This document shows, piece after piece, positions 1-6,900 of a stretch of 15,525 nt of DNA. Each line of letters opens with the position of its first letter. Position 1 is the first letter of the stretch. A program made the position numbers and the translations under genes. Under the pieces are notes generated by a model, which was not told the origin of the DNA, did no database searches, and was given only the letters and a program-made list of their open reading frames with translations. The stretch is from Lachnoclostridium sp. UBA933 (GTDB taxonomy: Bacteria > Bacillota > Clostridia > Lachnospirales > Lachnospiraceae): positions 1 to 15,525 of the forward strand of contig DBDL01000050.1 in NCBI GenBank assembly GCA_002293545.1. Direction: 5' to 3'.

Positions 1-579
1 CGGGAACAATATATTGCATTTTCTTGTTTTCTTTGTAAAGTTTGAATAATAAGTGACTTCTTCTATCTCCCCGTACGGAACTCCCGACATAGAAAATCTA
101 TAATCAAACGGTGCCTGCCAATCGGTTATGGTTCCATTCGGCGGCGGCAGTGTTGCCTCAGGTGTTGCTGTTGCAGCCAGATTGTCTGATACCCGCGGTT
201 TCGGTGACGGACTCTTGTCCGGCAATGATTGTTTTGCTTTCACGTTAATCTTCACCGTTCCAATCTTTTTATTTATTTTCTTACTTTTTTTTCTGTATAC
301 TTCCCTTACGGTAATAATGGCTTTCCCTTTTTTCTTTGCCGTTACCAGCCCTGATTTTGATACCGATGCTATTTTAGGTTTATTGCTTTTGAATTTGTAA
401 GTACGTTTTTTCTTCTTGTTTTTTATCCCGATCTTACCCTTTTCTCCGGCTTTCAGTGTAATGGTTTTTCTTTTTACACCGGCATTCTTTGCGGCTATGG
501 AAAACATCGGCAGAAACACGAGTACACTCATAGCCAAAACAGTAACCATTGCACAATATCTCTTAAATAATTTGTTCAT
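1..579 (-). CDS. Secreted CE1-type esterase (feruloyl/acetyl-xylan esterase), N-terminal part, runs off the left edge
   Basis: The frame is open for 193 codons from the ATG at 579 to base 1, so the C-terminal part is missing. GAAGGAGG lies a few bases upstream of the ATG. Residues 1-30 form a signal peptide (basic start, hydrophobic core, cleavage near SIAA). Residues 31-115 are a Lys-rich Ig-like (Big_2-like) module with the typical SNKPKIASVSKSGLVTAKKK pattern. Residues 116-150 are a Ser/Pro/Thr linker. From about 165 the sequence VPYGEIEEVTYYSNFTKKTR, followed by an N-I-L-F-P strand, matches the opening strands of CE1 esterases such as the XynZ esterase domain, just before the oxyanion-hole region. 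The catalytic Ser/Asp/His lie outside the window, so activity cannot be judged. Family members release ferulate or acetyl groups from xylan, which fits the GH10 xylanase at 3917-8113. It has its own promoter at 640-668. The secreted Ig-like part is certain; the esterase call is probable. Confidence 0.75.
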   Translation of the reverse strand, partial: MNKLFKRYCAMVTVLAMSVLVFLPMFSIAAKNAGVKRKTITLKAGEKGKIGIKNKKKKRTYKFKSNKPKIASVSKSGLVTAKKKGKAIITVREVYRKKSKKINKKIGTVKINVKAKQSLPDKSPSPKPRVSDNLAATATPEATLPPPNGTITDWQAPFDYRFSMSGVPYGEIEEVTYYSNFTKKTRKCNILFP

Positions 580-617
580 ACGAACCTCCTTCTGCTACAT
601 GACAATCGTATCAAGTA

Positions 618-749
618 TTATGACAAAACATATGTGTTCATTGTATCATACTTTTGATAAATTGTCACTTTATGTTTTCTTGGTTTCCTCAGGAATCCGG
701 AATTCACTATATTCAGCCAGTCCGCCAACTGTTCTTTTTCCGGCACCAT
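618..749 (-). CDS. Possible 43-residue small protein between kdsC and the esterase (doubtful)
   Basis: A short open frame begins at the ATG at 749, 19 bases after the kdsC stop. A purine-rich GGGGGG stands five bases upstream. It would encode 43 residues starting MVPEKEQLADWLN, charged and without a membrane segment or a motif I recognise. It could be translated as the last cistron of the Kdo-type operon. Against it, its second half overlaps a good promoter (640-668), and a frame this short can arise by chance. It may also be a remnant of a decayed gene. I list it only because of the ribosome-binding-like sequence and the tight spacing. Confidence 0.3.
   Translation of the reverse strand: MVPEKEQLADWLNIVNSGFLRKPRKHKVTIYQKYDTMNTYVLS
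640..668 (-). promoter_or_regulatory. Sigma-A type promoter for the secreted esterase
   Basis: On the minus strand a -35 box GTGACA (663-668) and a -10 box TACAAT (640-645) are separated by 17 bases. Each box differs from consensus at one position. The predicted start is near 633, giving an untranslated leader of about 55 bases before the GGAGG and the ATG at 579. It lies inside the doubtful 618-749 small reading frame. Confidence 0.6.
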
Positions 750-768
750 TTTATCCCCCCTGTTTTAT

Positions 769-1269
769 TTATAAATCAAAAAACCCGTCAAAGTCAAACC
801 CTTCCAATATCATATCAATTGCCTCCCGTACAGATGCATCCCCGGAATTTTTCGTCAATATAATATCAATAAAGGGGCGTAAACTTTTGGCGCAGTCAGC
901 CGGGGCAAAGGAAATCCCCGCTTCCTTAACGGCACTTAAATCATTCATATCATCCCCGATGTAGGCGATGTTTTCTTTTTGCAGATGATATTTTCCGATG
1001 ATTTCGCGCATCTTTTCACCTTTATTTTTTATATTCTGATAGATCTCGGTGATGCCGATTTCTTTCATGCGGTTTTTTACGATATCGGAAGTCCGTCCCG
1101 TGATGATGACCGGAACGATTCCTTGATTCATCAGGAGTTTGATTCCTAAACCGTCCTTAACATGGAATGCTTTGAAGCATTCGCCGTTGTTCCCCATATA
1201 GATTCTGCCGTCGGTCAGTGTACCGTCGACGTCCATAACAAACATTTTAATATCTTTTAGATTTTTCAT
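769..1269 (-). CDS. kdsC: KdsC-like HAD phosphatase (3-deoxy-ulosonate 8-phosphate phosphatase family)
   Basis: This 166-residue protein has the length and all the motifs of the YrbI/KdsC subfamily of HAD hydrolases. Motif I is DVDGTLTDG (Asp13 nucleophile, Asp15 acid/base), motif II is Thr57 in IITGR, motif III is Lys83 in KNKGEK, and motif IV is GDDMND (105-110). The AP-D-A and SVREAI segments near the C-terminus are also typical. There is no cap domain, so members act as tetramers. Known members dephosphorylate Kdo-8-P or related nonulosonate 9-phosphates in the cytoplasm before CMP activation. The ATG at 1269 follows GAAGGAAG. It is the last clear gene of a three-gene operon, 34 bases after the aldolase. 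The kdsB-like gene in the same operon supports an ulosonic-acid role; the exact substrate is unknown. Confidence 0.87.
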   Translation of the reverse strand: MKNLKDIKMFVMDVDGTLTDGRIYMGNNGECFKAFHVKDGLGIKLLMNQGIVPVIITGRTSDIVKNRMKEIGITEIYQNIKNKGEKMREIIGKYHLQKENIAYIGDDMNDLSAVKEAGISFAPADCAKSLRPFIDIILTKNSGDASVREAIDMILEGFDFDGFFDL

Positions 1270-1303
1270 TGCTTCCTTCTCTTTTCATTCTATGGTGTCC
1301 CGT

Positions 1304-2923
1304 TTATGCTTCGGAAAATATACCGGCAAAACGGGAGGGTGTGATAAACGTTACCGGACAATCCAGTAAACGGTTATTCCGGTAATGCTCCAGCATACTT
1401 GCCACACTTCGGTTGGATTCGTCCACCGAGTTGAAATCACGCTGTTTTTCAAGTTCCTTCTGCGCATAGTTATGACCTCCGCTGTTCGTCATATAACCGT
1501 CAAAACCAGCAATGGCAATCGACGCCACATCTAACCGGTCGAGCAGACGCAGCAATAAAATACCCGAATTATCAAGCTGTTTCCAGCCTGACTTAACCAG
1601 CTTGGTAAAATCTATGACGGTTTCATTCGGCGACGCTTCTTTGGTAATATTTGAAGTGACAATTCTTTGGTAATTATCAAACCGGCTTGAATTTTTCCAA
1701 TAATTATACCGCTTCTTGTTGCTGAAATATGCATAATGAATCGGATAATCGGAGGACAGAAGATTGACGCTTATAACAATGGGGTTCTTTTCCTCGCAAT
1801 AACGGTCAATTTTTTCTTTATGTGTTACGATCGAACTGCCCGGCAGTAAAATAAGAATATCCTTGTCCGACATTTTCTCCCGCAGTTCGGCGACTTCTTT
1901 TTCATCATCCGTAAAGGACCCTAAGTAATTGACATATTCTTTCTCTAACAGGTCATAATCGTACCGTTTCCTTGAAACCGCACCGATCCGGTTCAGTAAA
2001 AAATTGATATCCCGGCTGGAAATTCCGGCTTTGGAGGACAGATAGGAAATGTTATTGACATGCGCGCTGTAAGAACCGGCAAGGAAATACGGAATGGAAT
2101 ATCCCCATTCGGAGGTGTAACGGATTCCGTCAATATAGTTGTCAATTAAATCCAAGACCACATCAATGTCATATCCGGCATTCAGTTTACGGTTCAAATA
2201 CTGGATGACCAGTTCCGTATTGGTATTTCCCGCCCCGCGTCCCATTCCGCCCATCGTGGCGTCAATCGTTATATTTCGCAGTCCCTGTGTCATGTTGACA
2301 AAATCCTGGGAAAGCGAAAATGACATTTGCAGATTGTTATGTGAATGGAATCCGATGGAGGGGGTCGAAACCAGATTGTGATGAATCAGGTAAAATACCC
2401 TCTGTAAGTCCTCTTTATACATAGAGCCGAACGTATCGACGATTGAAAATGCATAGGGTTCCATCGGATTAATCATTTCGATCAGTTCCAAAAGCTCCGC
2501 ATCCGTATAACCCAGAATATCAACCGGCTGAACATACAATTTGTAACCTTTTTTTACGACTTCACGGCAAAATTCTATCACATCATATCTTTCTTTCTTA
2601 AAGAAACAGGCGCGTACTCCGTCGATCGAGGTTCCGTCATAATCATCCAGATTGGCAATGGAATAGCGGCTGTAATCGGCAAGACAAACATAGGAAGCCT
2701 GTTTTCTGTCTTTGGGAAGGTAATTTCTTACCTGCGCCGCATTATTGAATACGGTGTATCCCTCTTTATGCGGTTCATCCTTTAAAAACCCGCATTCAAT
2801 CACATCAATACCGCTGTCTGTCAGACCCCGGATGATTCCTTTGATTGCCGTATCCCCGAATTTGGCATCTACCAAATATCCTCCGTCACGCAATGTGCAG
2901 TCCAATAATTGTACTTGTTTCAT
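1304..2923 (-). CDS. DRE-TIM (HMGL-like) aldolase fused to a GT42/DUF115-like Rossmann domain
   Basis: A 539-residue two-domain protein. Residues 1-300 are a DRE-TIM metallolyase barrel: LDCTLRDGG at 7-15 holds the Arg-Asp pair, HSHN at 193-196 gives the two metal-binding His, and GGMGRGAGNTNTE at 225-237 is the conserved glycine-rich segment. This family (4-hydroxy-2-oxovalerate aldolase, HMG-CoA lyase, isopropylmalate synthase) makes or breaks C-C bonds next to a pyruvate-type enolate. Residues 355-530 are a second domain with a Rossmann-like pattern: ILLPGSS, then VISVN, then SGILLLRLLDRLDVASIAIA followed by GFDGY, ending at FITPS. The order resembles GT42 sialyltransferases or DUF115 proteins, but I do not see the GT42 catalytic His. 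It sits between the kdsB-like (51 bases away) and kdsC-like genes, so it probably makes the ulosonate that they process. The aldolase fold is sure; substrate and C-terminal role are inferred. The RBS (GAAAGGG) is weak. Confidence 0.85.
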   Translation of the reverse strand: MKQVQLLDCTLRDGGYLVDAKFGDTAIKGIIRGLTDSGIDVIECGFLKDEPHKEGYTVFNNAAQVRNYLPKDRKQASYVCLADYSRYSIANLDDYDGTSIDGVRACFFKKERYDVIEFCREVVKKGYKLYVQPVDILGYTDAELLELIEMINPMEPYAFSIVDTFGSMYKEDLQRVFYLIHHNLVSTPSIGFHSHNNLQMSFSLSQDFVNMTQGLRNITIDATMGGMGRGAGNTNTELVIQYLNRKLNAGYDIDVVLDLIDNYIDGIRYTSEWGYSIPYFLAGSYSAHVNNISYLSSKAGISSRDINFLLNRIGAVSRKRYDYDLLEKEYVNYLGSFTDDEKEVAELREKMSDKDILILLPGSSIVTHKEKIDRYCEEKNPIVISVNLLSSDYPIHYAYFSNKKRYNYWKNSSRFDNYQRIVTSNITKEASPNETVIDFTKLVKSGWKQLDNSGILLLRLLDRLDVASIAIAGFDGYMTNSGGHNYAQKELEKQRDFNSVDESNRSVASMLEHYRNNRLLDCPVTFITPSRFAGIFSEA

Positions 2924-2974
2924 AATTTCCCTTTCTTTTTCTGTGCGCTTATAATAAGTAATACCGTAAATGAT

Positions 2975-3742
2975 TCAAATGAAATGAGCCTCCGTCATTT
3001 TTATGTCGTTTCGTATAGAATGATTGATTACTTCCTCTACCAGAGCGATATGTTCCGGTAAATCCACACCGATGGATGTGTATTCGGTTTCTTTCATTCT
3101 CATTTTATAACCCCGTTCCATGGCACGAAGCGGCTCGATTCCCTCGCCTAATTCCAGTTCGGTCTGCGGCATTCCGGAAAACTCCCGCAGGAAGTCCCTT
3201 TTGTATGCATAGATGCCGACATGGCGAAATACGCGTGCCAAATTGCCGTCTTTCAGATTGGAGGGAATGACCGATCTCGAAAAATACATCGCATCTCCTT
3301 TTTGGTCGGTCACTACCTTTACCGTACTGGCGGCTTTTATTTCATCAGCATCCGTAATTTCTTTTTTCAGGCTTCCGAAATATACGTCCGGGTCTTCGGT
3401 AAAAATTGAAATAACCTGCCGGATCATTTCCGGATGAATCACCGGCTCGTCCCCCTGAATATTTACAAACAAATCGCCTTCGACCTTTTCCGCAGCCTCC
3501 GCTACCCGGTCGGAACCGGTTTCATGACGGTCCGACGTCATAATAACATTCATATTGCAGTCCCGGCAAACCTTTTCGATGCGTTTGTCATCGGTTGCAA
3601 CATAGATGCCGTCAAATTCCGGTACTTTTTTTGCCTGCTCATAAACCCACCAAATCATAGGCTTTCCATGGATATGTACTAATGGTTTTCCGGGAAAACG
3701 GCTGGATTTATAACGTGCCGGTATGATTCCGATAATTTTCAT
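2975..3742 (-). CDS. kdsB: KdsB-like CMP-3-deoxy-ulosonate cytidylyltransferase
   Basis: This 255-residue protein matches KdsB in length and motif order. The N-terminal nucleotide loop is IIPARYKSSRFPGKPL, followed by GKPMI, then YVATDD, HETGSDRVAEA, VNIQGDEP (metal- and CTP-binding Asp), MYFSRSVIP, RHVGIYAY and GVDLPE near the C-terminus. KdsB couples CTP to the anomeric hydroxyl of Kdo, or of a related 3-deoxy-2-ulosonate, in the cytoplasm to give the CMP-sugar donor. It is the first gene of the operon with the aldolase and the kdsC-like phosphatase, and has its own promoter (3787-3815) just past the xylanase terminator. ACGGAG lies seven bases from the ATG. Kdo enzymes belong classically to Gram-negative lipid A and capsule synthesis; here the neighbours are Gram-positive, so the product is probably a capsule or wall-glycan sugar. 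The true ulosonate could differ from Kdo. Confidence 0.9.
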   Translation of the reverse strand: MKIIGIIPARYKSSRFPGKPLVHIHGKPMIWWVYEQAKKVPEFDGIYVATDDKRIEKVCRDCNMNVIMTSDRHETGSDRVAEAAEKVEGDLFVNIQGDEPVIHPEMIRQVISIFTEDPDVYFGSLKKEITDADEIKAASTVKVVTDQKGDAMYFSRSVIPSNLKDGNLARVFRHVGIYAYKRDFLREFSGMPQTELELGEGIEPLRAMERGYKMRMKETEYTSIGVDLPEHIALVEEVINHSIRNDIKMTEAHFI

Positions 3743-3786
3743 AGATAACTCCGTTCCGCCATTTCGGCAAGATCACTAATGGTTAC

Positions 3787-3815
3787 AGTATAACATACCT
3801 TTTTATGAAACACAA
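3787..3815 (-). promoter_or_regulatory. Sigma-A promoter of the kdsB-aldolase-kdsC operon
   Basis: On the minus strand a -10 box TATACT (3787-3792) is preceded by TGT, an extended -10, and by a weaker -35 TTGTGT (3810-3815) at 17 bases. It lies immediately past the terminator at 3823-3861 and about 45 bases before the kdsB ATG, so the Kdo-type operon is likely transcribed independently of the xylanase. Confidence 0.6.
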
Positions 3816-3822
3816 CCAACAT

Positions 3823-3861
3823 AAAACCCGCTCTTGCCTGCATCAAATCAGAGCGGGTTTT
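3823..3861 (-). terminator. Rho-independent terminator after the GH10 xylanase
   Basis: Perfect 12-base arms, AAAACCCGCTCT (3823-3834) and AGAGCGGGTTTT (3850-3861), enclose a 15-base loop. The arms end in A/T runs on both sides, so the hairpin carries a short U tract in either direction. It begins 55 bases after the xylanase stop codon and ends just before the kdsB promoter. Confidence 0.85.
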
Positions 3862-3916
3862 GTCACGTTTGTGCATTGCCTCACAAGGCGAGGACTTTCC
3901 TAATGAAGCAAAATAT

Positions 3917-6900
3917 TCATGGGACGAATACCGCGGTATTGTTTGATACCGAATACGTGTATGTGGTGCCGCCGCTAACGATTCTGACCGTATGCGGGAC
4001 ATCTTTTGTCATAAATAACTGCAATGCGATCGTGTTTGATGCTTTGCCGTTGGCATCTGAGTGGAATCCCTGAATATGCTGGTCTGCATCATCTACATAA
4101 ACGGCATCAACCGTTTGCAGGTTCAAGGATTTTATATCAATCTTGATACCTGTATACGTATCTTTAGTCGGTTCCTCAAAGGCTCCTTTCCCTTTATTAT
4201 TTGCATAATGAATGCTTCCTCCGTATACTTCCAGTCTGGAATAATTCTTTACACTCGCATCACTGGCACCTTTCCCCCATCCGATATCTGCCGAAGAACC
4301 GCCAAGCGACATGATACCGCCATTGACGGTTATATATAACCCTTCATATTCGCCCGCCGTCCTCCAATCGCTTCCTCCTCCGCCGATTCCGGCAGCATTT
4401 CCCTGCGATTTTGCAAAAATATTTCCGCCGTTGATGACTATGGTTCCGCCTTTCCCGACACGCGAATCTCCGATACCGGCTCCGTTTCTTCCTCCGTTTG
4501 CTATAATCGTTCCGCTGTCAACAATAATGGTTCCTAATGTACTGGTATAGGAGTCACTGTCATTTCCACTGGCTCCGATTCCCGCGGAACCGGTTCCTCC
4601 GGTTACCTTTAGTTCCCCTGTTCCGGACACCGTAAGCGTCGTACCTTTGATTACTTCAATGCCTGCAAAATACTGTTTTGAAAGAAGTGAATTCTGCCCG
4701 GTAACCGTCAAATTTACTTCCGCACCGCCGATAAGCTGAATCGGGTTTGCACCGGACGGCTCATTGATAACCAAATCCCGTATTTCAATGTTATGGCTTC
4801 CGCCGTTGACCTTTATTGCATTCGCTGACGATATGCCGCCTCCGTTAATGATATAATCCCCTGTATACGGAATTTGCGGTCCGTTATTTATTTTGTACCC
4901 TATCGCATTGATTTCAATCGAACCGTCCGCAATAGACAATACGCCTGTCCCCGGCGGCGGAGGCGTTTCATTGGCAGGCGGCGTTTCTCCCGGCTGTACG
5001 GTCACCGACGGCGGCGTTACCAATGGAGTCGTTACCGGAGGCGGTGTTGCGGGCGGTGCTTCCGGAGCGGTTTCCATAACTGCATAGTATGCGGCTTTCG
5101 GCAAGTAATCTCCGTCAAACAATAACGGATAACTGGTTTCACCCTTTTGCTCTGTCAGCCATGTATCAAAATCCGTCAATCCCCAGAATGTAACATTGGT
5201 AAGGTTCAGGCTGTTTGTGTTCATCAAACCAAGCACCTGTTCAAAAAGCATTTTATATCTTGCGGCTAATACTTTATTGCCTTCTGCACTGTTGTCTTTG
5301 TTATGGATATCCAATTCCGTGATCTGAACTTCATAACCGTTTGAAGTAAAATGGTTCAATGAATTTTTAATATTATCACTGTCGCTTCCGCCTAAGTTTG
5401 TCAGATGGGACTGCATTCCGATCCCGTCAACATAGCCGCCTGTCTTGGAATCGGCAAGCGCAGCAACAATGGCACGTCTAGCGCCGGAGGAATAACCATT
5501 ATAGTCATTATAAAACATCTTTGCCGACGATCCGCATGCAATTGCCGCTTCTTTCGCCGCCTTAAACGCTTCGGTAATATAAGTGGTTTCACCGACTAAA
5601 TCACTGACCTCCGTACCTGCGTTAAAAATAGCTCCGTATAAACTTTTATCCGCTATGGTACGCAGTCTTCCCCCCTCTACCACTTCATTCACAACATCGT
5701 AAGCATAGATTGCTCCCGGATAATTGGTTTCAAGATAGGTGACAACCTTGGTAATGTAGCTGCGTATACGGGCAAGCATTGTTTCTTTATTAACGAGATT
5801 TGTAATATTGGTTAATGCTGTTCCGCTCCCGTCATATTCAACCTTATAATCTTCACAGAAGAACCAATTCGGTGTTTGTGAATGCCATAACAGTGTATGA
5901 TATCTTACTTTCAGATCGTTTTGCTCCGCAAGCGTCATACATTGATCCAGCATGGTTTCATTGATCACCGGCATACCGTCTTCTGCCTCTATTGACGGTG
6001 TTTCCAACAAAATCGTATCCGGCTTCATTTCATTTCCAAAGGTAATCGTACGGTAATGATGCTTTATGAAATCAGCAATATCCGGATTTTTCAAATGGGG
6101 GATACTGACTGCCACCCCCATATCAAACTTGCTTCCGAACGCTTCCTGTAAGCTCCCGACAGCAAGGACCGCCTCTTTGTCCATAAATTTTCTTTGGACC
6201 GTAATATTGTCAATGATAAAATCATTTGTATAATTCTCCATTTCAAAATACATGGAAAGGGCGCTGGCATCTCCGGGAGCCGTTACGGTTGCGCTGATTT
6301 TCACCCAGTTATTCTGCGGAACTTTCACCTTTGCAACAGTCGGATATGTTTGTACTCCATTCGTATCGATATAATCAAACATACACTTGATTGACTTGTC
6401 ACCCGAAACCGTATGCTTGACATAGGCTTCGACTGTATATGCCTGATAAGGCTCCATTCGGTCCAGCATATCTACACTGGCACCGTGCCATGCTTTCGCC
6501 CTTCCGGAAATCAGCAGTGACTTGGAATCCTCGTATCCGCCGTTTTGTACCGTTAATATTTCCGCGGTATCGCGTCCGGTAAACGGATGTTCCCCGTCCT
6601 CAAAATCTTCCTGGAGCGCAACCGGATTTTTTGTAATAACCGGCTCAGAGGTTTCCCCTGCCGGAGGAGTTGTCACTGCAGCCGGCGGGGTTGTCACCGT
6701 CACCGGAGGAGTTGTTGCCTTTGCGGGCGGAGTCGTAGCTGCTGCCGGAGGGGTTGTCACCGCAGCCGGCGGTTCCGTAACGGCTGCCTCGTCCAGATAC
6801 GCTATGATAACCTTTGTGATAATCACACCCTTTGTTATCGTAACTCCTCTTGCTCCCTTTATGTGAATTCTTGTACAGGATTCTTTTGCTGTCGATATCC

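Noticed and set aside
416..964. 182-residue plus-strand open frame, and other plus-strand frames throughout
   Set aside because: They lie antisense to clear minus-strand genes, show low-complexity translations of the opposite strand and have no recognisable domains.
769..3742. Kdo genes as a sign of a Gram-negative source
   Set aside because: Neighbouring TagF-like domains, Lys-rich Ig-like secreted enzymes and strong GGAGG sites point to a Clostridia; no lipid A or LPS export gene is present.
3739..4002. 87-residue minus-strand open frame
   Set aside because: It overlaps the xylanase end, the terminator and the kdsB promoter, and its sequence has no domain character.
6660..6785. Regular 21-base periodicity as a CRISPR-like array
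   Set aside because: There are no unique spacers; the units are contiguous and encode an in-frame Pro/Thr linker of the xylanase.
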